Origin: [Clostridium] citroniae WAL-17108
Lineage (GTDB): Bacteria > Bacillota > Clostridia > Lachnospirales > Lachnospiraceae
Direction of reading: 5' to 3'
Length of the DNA stretch: 64,000 bases
Assembly (NCBI RefSeq): GCF_000233455.1
Contig: NZ_JH376420.1
Location: 1,243,489-1,307,488, forward strand
The notes beneath the pieces are model-generated. The model was not told the DNA's origin. It ran no database searches and worked only from the letters and a program-made list of their open reading frames with translations. The stretch's first letter is position 1; each line of letters begins with the position of its first letter. Shown piece after piece: positions 44,570 through 53,849 of this stretch. The translations under genes were made by a program, and so were the position numbers.

Positions 44570-46420
44570 TCACTCTGCCCCGGGCTTCCTACACAGTTCA
44601 TCCAGCCGCAGGTAAACAGAAGAACAAAACTGCTCTCCCTTTGTCTCAAACCGCGCGCCGCCGCCATACTTCTGTGCCACCGCGCGGATGGAAAGCAGGC
44701 CGGTTCCGCCGCCTTGCTTTAAGGAACGGAACCCGCCATCGGGAAGCGGGGTGACAGACTGGAAATAATTGTCCATCACAATGGTCAGAATACCGTCCTG
44801 CAACCGGCTTTTCATATGGATATAAGGCTTTCCCTCCGCCGCGCCCCGGCAGGCTTCCAAAGCATTTTCCAGTAGGTTTCCGATAATCACACATAGTTCA
44901 CTCTCTGTGACATCCCCTGTCTGATTGGGGATATTCAGGGAGAGTTTACAATCGGTAATCCCCATTTTCCCGGCAAAGGATACATAATAGGTTGCCACGG
45001 CATTGACCGCTTCATTTTCACAGTAGCGGACCAGCGGCACGGGAACACAGCGTAACTGAGCAGCCAGATAGTCCGTCAGCTTTTGCATGTCCCCGTTCTC
45101 CGCAAAGCGGTGGAGCACGGTAAGCTGGTGGCGCAGGTCGTGGCGCTGGGCGCGGATCTGCGCGTCCATCTCTGTAATTGCGGCATAACGCTCCTTCTGC
45201 ACTTCAATCTGATGGCCCATCAGGGTGTTCTCATATTGCAGCCTGCGCTTTTCCGTCTGCGTCTCGAATGCGTTTTTTACAAAATCACCGCAGATCAGGC
45301 TTGCCATGATGATGAAAATAAGTACGCCGATTTGAAAGAACAGCGACATCTGGTCTGTCATACGCAGCGCGTAATAATTCAGTACTTCCAGCACGGAAAA
45401 CAGAGCTAGAATCAGAATCGGCATGGCAAAGCGCCGCGCTAACGCATCGCGGCCTCTTACCGCCTTCACAAAAATACGGATGCCTAAAGCGCATAGCGTC
45501 AACGGCTGTAATACATGGAACAGGTACATGCTCTTAGCAAGAGGAACCGCCCCGGTCAGCTGCAGCAGCAGGGCGGCTAAGTTACAGGCCACCAGGATAC
45601 GGCACAGTGTCTGGAGCGGCCCTTTCTTTTCAAAATCCAGCACCAGCATTACAAATTTCATAAAGGGAATGGTAAAGGAAAATAGTCCCATAAAGGCCAT
45701 CAGGTACAGCAGAGGAGGATTATGGATGAAAATGGAGGTCAGGTTACATTCCCCCAAGACCCATGTCCCTACCAGGATGGAAAAAAGGCCCAGCCAGAAA
45801 AAGGAGAATCCGGCCCGGTTCAGACGGATAATCACAAAGGCAATTAAAAGCAGAATCACTCCCAATGCCAGAAGGATTATCGAGAAAGACAGGGAAAAAC
45901 CCATATGGGAAAAGAGCTGCTGCAGAATTGCGTTTGGCGTACCCATCAGCACCGGGTGGAGCGCCACGGTATTCCTGCTGGCCGGTGACTGCAATTCAAG
46001 GCGCAGAACGGCGGGGGAACCGGTCCGTGGGATGGGCAGCAGCTCCACATTGGTGGGAGGGTCCGCAAATATGGCGGGAAAACTCCCATCTTCCCCGTAT
46101 TCATAGATCAGGGTATCGTTGATGCAGACGCGCACAGGCGTATAAACCGATTTGACATAAAGATAATCCCCAGCTTCCGGGAGGATTTCCGCGGTCAGCG
46201 TAAGCGCGGTGCGGGGCGGGAGGTCCTTCAGGCTTCCCGGCAGAGTGATGGGTTCTTCTTTCCCTCCTAACCCAAGCGTCCAGTCAGAAAGCGTAAGCAC
46301 CGGCTGGAGCGGCCTGTCCGTCTGCCAAAATGCCAGGGAACCGGCAAGGAGCAGAACCATGAAAAGGGCCGGAAACAGGTAGGGGATGCTATAGATTTTG
46401 CTTATTTTCTTTTCTCTCAT
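44570..46420 (-). CDS. 7TM sensor histidine kinase with GHKL ATPase
   Basis: 616 residues. An N-terminal helix (9-30) precedes an extracellular jelly-roll-like domain (7TMR-DISMED2 type: ILPEAGDYLYVKSVYTPVRVCINDTLIYEYGE), seven membrane segments (about 165-395), a coiled coil and a GHKL kinase. The His box is RHDLRHQLTVL, the N box GNLLENALEAC, the G box GGGTGLLSIRAVAQKYGGG. The start overlaps the response regulator stop by 4 bp. No clear target gene; the divergent GGDEF region is the nearest candidate. Confidence 0.88.
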   Translation of the reverse strand: MREKKISKIYSIPYLFPALFMVLLLAGSLAFWQTDRPLQPVLTLSDWTLGLGGKEEPITLPGSLKDLPPRTALTLTAEILPEAGDYLYVKSVYTPVRVCINDTLIYEYGEDGSFPAIFADPPTNVELLPIPRTGSPAVLRLELQSPASRNTVALHPVLMGTPNAILQQLFSHMGFSLSFSIILLALGVILLLIAFVIIRLNRAGFSFFWLGLFSILVGTWVLGECNLTSIFIHNPPLLYLMAFMGLFSFTIPFMKFVMLVLDFEKKGPLQTLCRILVACNLAALLLQLTGAVPLAKSMYLFHVLQPLTLCALGIRIFVKAVRGRDALARRFAMPILILALFSVLEVLNYYALRMTDQMSLFFQIGVLIFIIMASLICGDFVKNAFETQTEKRRLQYENTLMGHQIEVQKERYAAITEMDAQIRAQRHDLRHQLTVLHRFAENGDMQKLTDYLAAQLRCVPVPLVRYCENEAVNAVATYYVSFAGKMGITDCKLSLNIPNQTGDVTESELCVIIGNLLENALEACRGAAEGKPYIHMKSRLQDGILTIVMDNYFQSVTPLPDGGFRSLKQGGGTGLLSIRAVAQKYGGGARFETKGEQFCSSVYLRLDELCRKPGAE

Positions 46421-47145
46421 GATTGAAAATCCCCCCTTGCCCTATGGAAAAGCCAGTTTTCCCATGCTTCCCGCGCTTTTTTCATACCTTCCCTGCGAAT
46501 ATAGACATTCGCGCCCTCTTTCATTTTAAAAACAGAGTAATCAATATCTATGCTTTTTACATAGGCCAGATTGACCAGATAGCTCTTGTGGCATCGGAAA
46601 AACGACCGCTCCGAAAATTGAAGCTGGACTTGATCCAGTTTAGCATGGGTCCGCAGCACGTTCCCGCCCTGTAAAAACACCTGAACGATATGGCCCTTCT
46701 GTTCCAGATACAGAATCTGGTGATACGGCACACAGACCCACTCCCCATTGATTAGGAGCGTGGCATGGGGAACGGATTGTTTCTTAGCCTGCACCAGCTT
46801 CAGAAGGTCCACAACCGCATCTTTATCCACTGGTTTTTCTATGTACTTCAGCACATTCAGGCGGTAGCTTTCCAGCGTGTGATCGGTGCTGGTGGTGGTA
46901 AAGGCCACCTCCACCTCATCATCTTGTTCCCGGATTTTCTTCACCGTTTCCACACCCAGCATCCCGCCCATATAAATATCCATGAAAATCAAATCATAGG
47001 CTCCCGGCTGAAATTGTTCCAGCAGATCTTCTCCAGTCTCAAAACAATCCAGTGAGACAGGAATGCCGCTCTCTTGCAGAATGAAAACAAGCTGTTCCAT
47101 GTCGTAGGCGTTGTCCTCACAAAGCCCTATGCGTAATTTGCCCAT
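46417..47145 (-). CDS. LytTR-family response regulator
   Basis: 242 residues. The receiver has CEDNAYDMEQ, the phospho-Asp in LIFMDIYMGG and the Lys in YIEKPV. The LytTR DNA-binding domain starts near 130 (YHQILYLEQKGHIVQVF) and includes RSFFRCHKSYLVNLAYV. It is co-transcribed with the kinase. A dyad AGTACGAA...TTCGTACT at 47203-47241 upstream is a candidate operator. Confidence 0.9.
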   Translation of the reverse strand: MGKLRIGLCEDNAYDMEQLVFILQESGIPVSLDCFETGEDLLEQFQPGAYDLIFMDIYMGGMLGVETVKKIREQDDEVEVAFTTTSTDHTLESYRLNVLKYIEKPVDKDAVVDLLKLVQAKKQSVPHATLLINGEWVCVPYHQILYLEQKGHIVQVFLQGGNVLRTHAKLDQVQLQFSERSFFRCHKSYLVNLAYVKSIDIDYSVFKMKEGANVYIRREGMKKAREAWENWLFHRARGDFQS

Positions 47146-47202
47146 ATGCCCTCCTATATTTTGAAAAGTATATCACGCATACACAAAATGGTCAAGTTGT
47201 CA

Positions 47203-47241
47203 AGTACGAATTTTGATTTCAATGCGGCCATTTTTCGTACT
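47203..47241. promoter_or_regulatory. Dyad upstream of the LytTR regulator
   Basis: AGTACGAA (47203-47210) and TTCGTACT (47234-47241) are perfect inverted 8-mers 23 bp apart in the divergent interval between the regulator gene and the plus-strand genes. A role in autoregulation is inference. Confidence 0.35.
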
Positions 47242-47330
47242 GGAGGCTCTGCGGTGGTCGCGATATAATTGCAATAGAAAGATTCATTTCATAAAAGCGG
47301 GAACCATCCACTGGATGGGAGGAGGTGGAC

Positions 47331-47481
47331 ATGGAGACAACAGACTGTTTACGGGCGCAGAGGAAACAGGACAGACCCGAACTGCGGCGGGTATCAGCAC
47401 ATTGGCAATGCCTTGCATCGGGGAGGTGTTGAGAGCATGGCGCAGTTCTGTGCGATGGATGAAGCCGGCGGACATAACTGC
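47331..47481 (+). pseudogene. Alpha-CTD-like small gene, decayed copy 1
   Basis: ATG 47331, after GGAGG, starts METTDCLRAQRKQDRPELRR. The DNA closely matches the intact copy at 48769, but the frame shifts soon after, and MAQFCAMDEAGG follows in another frame. It overlaps the apparent N-terminal extension of the GGDEF frame, showing that extension is not real. Confidence 0.65.
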
Positions 47482-47497
47482 GAAAAGAGGAGGAGCT

Positions 47498-48526
47498 ATG
47501 AACGATACTCTACTATCACTCAAAGAAGAAAACAAACGCTTAAATGAGATGGTTGAAACAGATTGGCTGACTGGACTATATAACCGGATGGCCATAGAAA
47601 AAAAAGTCAATGAAGTTCTGAAGAATAGACAGCTCGGAGTACTGTTTGCTATTGATATTGACAATTTCAAAGAAATCAATGACCGTTACGGTCATATAGC
47701 AGGTGACAGAGTCCTTCAGGGAGTTGCCGGTATTCTGAGTAAAATGGTATTTCCTAAAGATATTCTGGCGCGGGTTGGCGGGGATGAATTTGTTATCTTT
47801 ATGCCCATAAGCCAGGACGAAGCCTTTATTGAATCGCGTTGCCAGCAGATAGAACAGCGATTTTTCAATCTGCCCCGATCCCAGTTTGTAATTAGCAAGC
47901 TGTCTCTCACTGTCTGCGGGAGCAGCTACCAGCCAGGTGACAATTACAGCCGCCTGTTCAACAGGGCAGACCACTTGCTTTTAAACGAAAAGGGGAACAG
48001 AAAAAAAGAAAAACGGACTGCATACGACAGGACACTGTACCCGGACCATGGTAAAAGCTTGAAGGTTGATATGGAACAGATCAGCCGTGAGCTGTCCGAG
48101 CCCGGACAGATACAAGGAGCCTTCTGCCAGGACTACGAGAGTTTTGTAAATATCTACCGTTTTATGGAGCGTCGTTTAAAAAGAATCCAGTCCAATATCT
48201 ACAGCATGCTTTTTACCTTGACTGATAAACAAGGCAATTTCCCCGTTCTTCAGGAGAGCAGCCAGTTGATGGAAGACCTGCATGAAGTAATTCAGTCCTC
48301 CCTGCGTTCAGGAGACGTCTTTACCCGGTACAGCAGCTGTCAGTTCCTGCTTATGGTATGTGATGCAAGCGGTACAGAGACGGATTCCATTGCAGAGCGT
48401 ATCCTGAATAAATTTAATCAACACATCTCCTGCTATGACGGATATCAAATCAGGTATAACAGGTATCCATTGAAGCCGGTTTTCTCTACTAACAAAATCA
48501 AGAACGAGAGCGCGAGCCGACAATAA
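47498..48526 (+). CDS. Tandem GGDEF protein (second domain degenerate)
   Basis: 342 residues from ATG 47498, with GAGGAGG close upstream; the longer frame from 47213 reads through an alpha-CTD-like remnant. A short coiled coil precedes DWLTGLYNRMAIEKK, NFKEINDRYGHIAGDRVL and the active site RVGGDEFVIFM. The C-terminal half (about 185-330) looks like a second GGDEF fold whose signature is degenerate (FTRYSSCQFLLMV). It has no membrane segment. It could make c-di-GMP, with the second domain as sensor. Confidence 0.8.
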   Translation: MNDTLLSLKEENKRLNEMVETDWLTGLYNRMAIEKKVNEVLKNRQLGVLFAIDIDNFKEINDRYGHIAGDRVLQGVAGILSKMVFPKDILARVGGDEFVIFMPISQDEAFIESRCQQIEQRFFNLPRSQFVISKLSLTVCGSSYQPGDNYSRLFNRADHLLLNEKGNRKKEKRTAYDRTLYPDHGKSLKVDMEQISRELSEPGQIQGAFCQDYESFVNIYRFMERRLKRIQSNIYSMLFTLTDKQGNFPVLQESSQLMEDLHEVIQSSLRSGDVFTRYSSCQFLLMVCDASGTETDSIAERILNKFNQHISCYDGYQIRYNRYPLKPVFSTNKIKNESASRQ

Positions 48527-48551
48527 CCTGGACGGTTCAGGTGTAAAAAAC

Positions 48552-48641
48552 ATGGCGCAGGTCTGCACCATGGACGAGGTCGGGCAGATACAAGCGCTGG
48601 ACATCGGTCCCGCCGCGGCCGGCATAATTCCGGAATGGTTC
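48552..48641 (+). pseudogene. Alpha-CTD-like small gene, decayed copy 2
   Basis: MAQVCTMDEVGQIQALDIGP parallels MAQLCAMDEAGLIQVRDIGP of the intact copy, followed by AAAGIIPEW in place of VALHIILEE. The N-terminal half is missing and the frame runs into unrelated sequence. Confidence 0.6.
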
Positions 48642-48768
48642 TTGATGAGGATATCCACTGCTTTAACCAAAGAGCGCTCAATTAGAAAAAACCATCAGAC
48701 AGCCCAATTAGAGCACAGTATTGGTACCATGAAAGAAGGAACCATCTATCGGATCAAAGGAGGCGAAT

Positions 48769-49119
48769 ATGGAGACAAAAGATTATTTCCGGGCGAGACG
48801 GGAACAGGTCAGACCCGAACTGCGAAGCAAGTATCAGCATATCGGCAATGCCCTGCGCCGCGCGGGTGTGGAGCACATGGCACAGCTCTGTGCGATGGAT
48901 GAGGCCGGGCTGATACAGGTACGGGACATTGGCCCCGTTGCACTCCACATCATTCTGGAGGAACGGCGGCGATACATGAACTTTCAGAAACAGAGCAAAG
49001 AAGGAGGCTACGGTACGAACAGGGGAATGCGAAATATGTGCAGCGAGGAAGCCGGCTGTATCGCAGCGGAATCGGACTGTCCCCATGATGGCGAGTGCGG
49101 GTACATCGAGGGCGTATAG
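48769..49119 (+). CDS. Small RNA-polymerase alpha-CTD-like protein, intact copy 3
   Basis: 116 residues; AAAGGAGGCGAAT precedes ATG 48769. The core (about 18-66) reads ELRSKYQHIGNALRRAGVEHMAQLCAMDEAGLIQVRDIGPVALHIILEE, the helix-hairpin-helix pattern of the RNA polymerase alpha C-terminal domain (LxRAGI...L...D...IRNIG). The tail after about 75 is Cys-rich and may come from a fused end. It lacks the alpha N-terminal domain, so it may bind DNA or regulators. Function unknown. Confidence 0.6.
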   Translation: METKDYFRARREQVRPELRSKYQHIGNALRRAGVEHMAQLCAMDEAGLIQVRDIGPVALHIILEERRRYMNFQKQSKEGGYGTNRGMRNMCSEEAGCIAAESDCPHDGECGYIEGV

Positions 49120-49174
49120 GGTTTGTATACCGCTTCCAGTAAGCAACGCCTCGCCAATCCGGTTTTAATCTATG

Positions 49175-49413
49175 CATACCGATTTTCTGCATTGATAAAA
49201 ACATTTCCCCTCGGAATTGGGCCAGGCTTTTTTCCCGCATCTTTGTCCCTTCGATTCCATTGATGCAAATCTGTCCGGCCGTAGCGCGGTCGATGGTGGA
49301 AATGCAATTTAAAAGTGTCGTTTTTCCACTTCCGGGAGCCCCCATAATCCCGATATATTCCCTTTTTCCACATCAAAGCTGATATGGCTTATTGCCCTTG
49401 CCAGACTTCCTTT
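49175..49413 (-). pseudogene. BceA-type ABC transporter ATPase fragment, frameshifted
   Basis: AISHISFDVEKG, then a 1-nt frameshift, then EYIGIMGAPGSGKTTLLNCI with STIDRATAGQICINGIEG and KMREKSLAQFRGE. This is the Walker A region of bacitracin-type (BceA) ATPases. The signature and Walker B parts are missing. It is joined to the 3' end of a binding-protein remnant. Confidence 0.75.
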
Positions 49414-49975
49414 ATTGCAAGCTGGTTATTTGTAAACAGATTACTGCAGTCAATAATCTCCATGTTCTCACAGCCGGCGGGGAAATAACCCTTTTGGTAA
49501 GAATCCGCAATCCATTGAAGGGCTGCAATCCCCTCTTTTGTATTGAGATTAAAAGGGCCGTTTTCGTTAAAGAAAGGACTTCCCTTGCTGCGCAGTAAAG
49601 TCATAATATGCGTGTCTCCCTGGTCGTTCTTGGCATACATCAGCATGGGATAGGTCTGTAATAGGGCAGCATATAGGTCTTGCCGTCCACCTGGCTCATC
49701 TTCCAGAGCATGTCGTCAACATCTGCCCGTAATTCCTCCGTGATGATATCGTCCAGCGGTACCACGCAGCCAGTATATATATCCCGCCATATTAAAATAG
49801 CCTTCAAGAAGAGCGTCCACTGCATGATCCGTATCAAAGCAGCCGGTAATATATTCGTCCTCCTCCGTGTAGGCGAATTTTACCACCTCCACCGTGACAT
49901 CATAGTCTGTATACTGGGCGGCGAACTCCTCGCCCGCCTGGTTTAATACCTCATAGGAGTCAGTAATACCTGTTC
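49389..49975 (-). pseudogene. Extracellular solute-binding protein remnant, multiple lesions
   Basis: Pieces in different frames read in order: DSYEVLNQAGEEFAAQYTDY...AYTEEDEYITGCFDTDHAVDALLEGYFNMAG; WRDIYTGCVVPLDDIITEEL...GKTYMLPYYRPIPC; MLMYAKNDQGDTHIM...KEGIAALQWIADSYQKG. This is the middle of a family 1 sugar-binding protein. The N-terminal signal region is replaced by a receiver domain, and the C-terminus runs into the ABC ATPase remnant. Confidence 0.75.
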
Positions 49976-51892
49976 CCGCTCTAAGTTTCTGCATCAACTT
50001 GCTTACATCGATTGGTTTTGCAATAAAGCCATCCATTCCAACATTCCTTGCCCGTTCCTGATCCTCTCTAAATGTATTAGCCGTACAGGCGTAAATAATA
50101 ACCGTCTTTGCATCCGGACGGTTTAACCCGCGGATGACTTTTGTCGCCTTATAACCATTTCGCACGGGCATTTGCACATCCATTAGGATAATATCAAACT
50201 CATATGGCAGGGATTTTTCAAACAGTTCAACTGCTTTACCCCCATCTGCGGCCCGTACTGCGGTAAAACCCGATGCTGCCAAAATTTCAGCGTACCTCCC
50301 ATTTGCTTTGCCAGCAGCGAACTGATGGACATACCAAGACCGGTCCCCCGGCATCCCTGAGAAATACTACTGCGTTCCTGGCTAAACGAATCGAATATCT
50401 TTTGCCGGAATTCCCCGCTTATGCCGCAGCCAGTGTCTTCCACCTGATAGGTTGTCAATATCCGTTCGCCTTCAGCCGACTGGAATACATGCATAGTAAC
50501 CTGGCCGCCTTCCGGCGTAAATTTAACCGCATTCCCCAGAATATTGACAAGGATCTGTTCGATCCGTATATCATCTCCAACAAGGCGGGAACAGATGATA
50601 TTAGTTTCGGCCCGGAAGCTAATTCCTTTATCCTCCATACGGCTGCGCATCAGAGACTCAGTCGTGGAAACCAGCTCGTCAACAGAAAACGGCTTTGGCA
50701 CCAACACCATTTTGTCAGATTGAAGCTTTGACATATCCAGAATATCGTTGACAAGTGAAAGCAGGTATTTTGCAGTTGAATCAGATTTTCTAAGATATCC
50801 TGTCATCCGTTCATGATCCCCAATGTTCTGCTGCATCAGATGGATCAGGCCGATGATTCCGTTAAGAGGCGTGCGTATCTCGTGGCTCATGTTTGAAAGG
50901 AACTCGCCGCGGGATTTTGCTTCCGCTCTTGCGGTTGCGGAAATCAGAGAGATGCGGACAATCGCAAACATCATTAAGCACAAAACGATCACAACCACCG
51001 CAAGCATCACAACTGTCATGAGTACAAACTGCTGAGTCTGTTCGCGGAACACCTCCTGTGGAACTGTGAGAACGATACTCCATGTCGTACCGGGCATCGG
51101 AATAAAGGATACCACCTGTGCTCCCTGATCTATATAATTAAAGTGCAATAGAAACTCTTCTTCCTGCCCTATCCGGGCGATAATATCCGAAATTTCCTTT
51201 TTCGACAGACCCGCACGATTTTGCAGCTGTTCAAAATAGTTGTCGATTTTCCCTATTCCCGCGCTGCGGTCCCGGTTGACAACGTAATTTCCGTCTATGT
51301 CAATAATTCCGGTATAGCCACGCCCGTCAAAGCTGTCTATTTTCAGGCGCTCCGCCATCAGACTGATTTTTGAAAAGCCGATGATTCCAATAAACTGAAT
51401 ACTGTCCACCTGAAAGGGCTCACACCGAACTCCATACACAAGACTTTCTGTGATCGTTTCCAAAACGTCCAAATTGTCATAACGCATAACAATTTTATCT
51501 TGATCGGAAAAGAGTGACAATACATACTCCTTGTCCTTTTCATTTTTTATTACATTTGAGCCGGAGTATGTATTTCCATCAAAATCCACCAAATAAATTG
51601 TATTGAATATATTGGAAATCTGCTCCAAATTCAAGCGATTGCAAACCTCCTGAATATTAGCGCATTGGCTGGTCTGCGTTCTGGTATAAACCGCAGACAG
51701 GGAATCCCACGAGTTTTCCAGTTCACTTTGAATGTTCTGCATATCGTGTTTGGATAGTTCCTGCATCGAAGCTACCACCGAGGCGTCAGTTGCTTTGGTG
51801 AGCTGTTTCATATAGACGCAGACCGCAAGTGATAAAACGGCTAATGTCGCTATGACAAAAGCAATCGCCCGGGTTTTATTTCCTCTTTTCAT
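49975..51892 (-). pseudogene. Hybrid sensor histidine kinase with internal deletion
   Basis: The kinase frame runs 50183-51892 from ATG 51892 (GGAGGA upstream): a helix, a Cache-like sensor, a second helix, then FLSNMSHEIRTPLNGIIGLI (H box) and a HATPase up to GTGLGMSISSLLAKQMGGTL. At that point it is joined out of frame to a receiver, EILAASGFTAVRAADGGKAVELFE with DIILMDVQMPVRNGY and AKPID. The segment that normally follows the G box and leads into the receiver is missing. The receiver then fuses to the binding-protein remnant. The truncated kinase could still be made. Confidence 0.75.
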
Positions 51893-52014
51893 AACGTCCT
51901 CCATTCTCCGGAATGTTCCGCTGGTCCAGATGCACTTCATCGTACAAGCATTTGACCAGAATCTATTATCCTGCAAATGCCAGAGGGAACTTTACGGAAA
52001 AGAGTATACAGGGC

Positions 52015-53703
52015 TCATCCATACAATTCAAACCGTTCGGCCAGTTCTTCCAATACCTGCGCCTGTGAGGAAAGTTCTTCACTGGCGGCAGCCAATTCTT
52101 CTGATGTTGCGGAGTTACTCTGCACCACATCCGATATCTGTCCTACTTCTGCTGTAATCTGTAAAACGGATTCGCTTTGATAGTTGGTTGCGGCAGCTAT
52201 CTTATCCACTGTCATTATCACCTGTTTTGTACTTTTTACCACCTGTGCCAGCGAGCCTGCTGTTGCACAGGCTGCTCTTTCTCCTTCTTCAACCGCAGCC
52301 GCTGATTTCTTAATTAACACCGTTGTATTTTTAGATGCTTCCGATGTTCTGTCCGCCAGATTACGGATCTCTTTTGCGACTACCGCAAATCCCTCCCCGG
52401 CCTTACCTACTCTCGCCGCTTCCACAGAAGCATTTAAAGCCAGAATATTTGTTTGAAATGCAATGTCCTCAATTGTTTTTATGATTTTAGAAATCTGACT
52501 GGACTTTTCACTGATTACTTTCATTGCATCAATCATTTCCTGCATCTTTTTACTGCTCATGGAAACCTGTATACCTGCCTGGTCTGTCTGAACACGTGCA
52601 TCACCCGCATTTTCCGCTGTTTCATTTACACGTTCAGATATATTATGTACGGCTGCTGCAAGTTCTTCAACCGATCCGGCTTGTTCCGCCGCCCCCAGGG
52701 CAAGCGCCTGCGCTCCGGCAGATACTTGTTCGCTGCCGTCTGCAACCTGTTTTGCCGAATGGCCGATCTGCAAAAGAATACTGTCAAGGTTATCGCGCAG
52801 CTCCCTCATGGAAATTAAGATACGGTTATACTGACCCCTGTAATATTCTCTCGCTTTCGATTGAACCCTGAAATTCCCTTGTGCCATGGAACCAAGGATA
52901 TCGCTGATATCCTCAATGATCGTATGCTGGTAGCTGATTAAATCGCGTATGCTGTCCGACATTTTACCCAATTCGTCTTCTGATGTATAGGCGACAAATG
53001 CTCCATCAAGTTCTCCTCCGGCCAGCTTTTGGGCGGCATGCTGGATTTCATTGACAGGCCTGAGAATACCATTGGATATATAAAGCCCAAACAATAATGC
53101 CGACACAATACTTAATACCATAATTACAATCACTATAACAATTGCAGCTGTCCGCGCTTGCTCCCCTTCTTCCACCATAAGCTTCGCATTCCGGCCTGCT
53201 ACATCTGCTATTTCCTGAAGCGTATCCGACATCTGGTCCAGAAGCGGGATATAATTTAATTTCATGACCTCATAAGCTTCCCCACGTTGATCTGATTCCA
53301 TCAGTTCAAACACCTGGTCACGGTATACGATAGCCTGCTCTAAGAAAGAATCAACCTGATCCACCAATGCAATATCCCCCTTAAATGACTTCCGGATCAC
53401 AGGGAATGCCGCACGCATATTACCAAGATGCCTGTTTGCTTTTTCCACGTTCTCATTATCGTCCACGTCCGAATCTAATATGGCATTCAGGAGATCCGCA
53501 CGCGCAGCCTGCATTTCCCTCTTTGCCATCCACACATGAACCGTAACGGTATAATTATTGTTGTAAAAGGAAGACAGGTTATTACCGATTCTATTCAGCA
53601 TAAACAGCGCTGTGATACTTGCCGCCAGGCATATGATGATGATCACTGCATATGATAACAGCAGTCTGGCCCTTAATTTCATATTCTGTATATGTCCCAA
53701 CAT
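52015..53703 (-). CDS. Methyl-accepting chemotaxis protein
   Basis: 562 residues from ATG 53703, with GGGAGG 6 nt upstream. A helix at about 10-32 is followed by a four-helix-bundle (4HB_MCP) sensor, a second helix near 195, HAMP, and the signalling domain with the hairpin tip [40 protein letters not shown]. It likely signals to CheA. No flagellar or che genes are nearby, so it acts in trans. Confidence 0.92.
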   Translation of the reverse strand: MLGHIQNMKLRARLLLSYAVIIIICLAASITALFMLNRIGNNLSSFYNNNYTVTVHVWMAKREMQAARADLLNAILDSDVDDNENVEKANRHLGNMRAAFPVIRKSFKGDIALVDQVDSFLEQAIVYRDQVFELMESDQRGEAYEVMKLNYIPLLDQMSDTLQEIADVAGRNAKLMVEEGEQARTAAIVIVIVIMVLSIVSALLFGLYISNGILRPVNEIQHAAQKLAGGELDGAFVAYTSEDELGKMSDSIRDLISYQHTIIEDISDILGSMAQGNFRVQSKAREYYRGQYNRILISMRELRDNLDSILLQIGHSAKQVADGSEQVSAGAQALALGAAEQAGSVEELAAAVHNISERVNETAENAGDARVQTDQAGIQVSMSSKKMQEMIDAMKVISEKSSQISKIIKTIEDIAFQTNILALNASVEAARVGKAGEGFAVVAKEIRNLADRTSEASKNTTVLIKKSAAAVEEGERAACATAGSLAQVVKSTKQVIMTVDKIAAATNYQSESVLQITAEVGQISDVVQSNSATSEELAAASEELSSQAQVLEELAERFELYG

Positions 53704-53729
53704 AATACCCTCCCGGTAATGATATGATA

Positions 53730-53849
53730 TCACTGTCTTAACAGTTCAGACATGGTTCTATAAAGCACGTCTATATCAATCGTTTTCCCAATATGGCAGT
53801 GCATTCCTGCCGCCAATGCCTCATTCATAAAACCCATTGGCTGTCATGG
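53730..53849 (-). pseudogene. Receiver-domain C-terminal remnant
   Basis: MTANGF, a frameshift, then MNEALAAGMHCHIGKTIDID and [12 protein letters not shown] with a stop. This is the end of a receiver domain of the hybrid-kinase type (TANAF...AGMxxHIxKPID). It lies just upstream of the MCP and overlaps the GntR stop. It may be a relic of the same or a second hybrid kinase. Confidence 0.55.

Noticed and set aside
44204-44573. Minus-strand frames of 113 and 93 codons
   Set aside because: They are shadows of the plus-strand integrase remnant, which shows a real family pattern.
47213-47497. N-terminal extension of the GGDEF frame
   Set aside because: It reads through a decayed alpha-CTD-like copy; ATG 47498 has GAGGAGG and fits a coiled coil.
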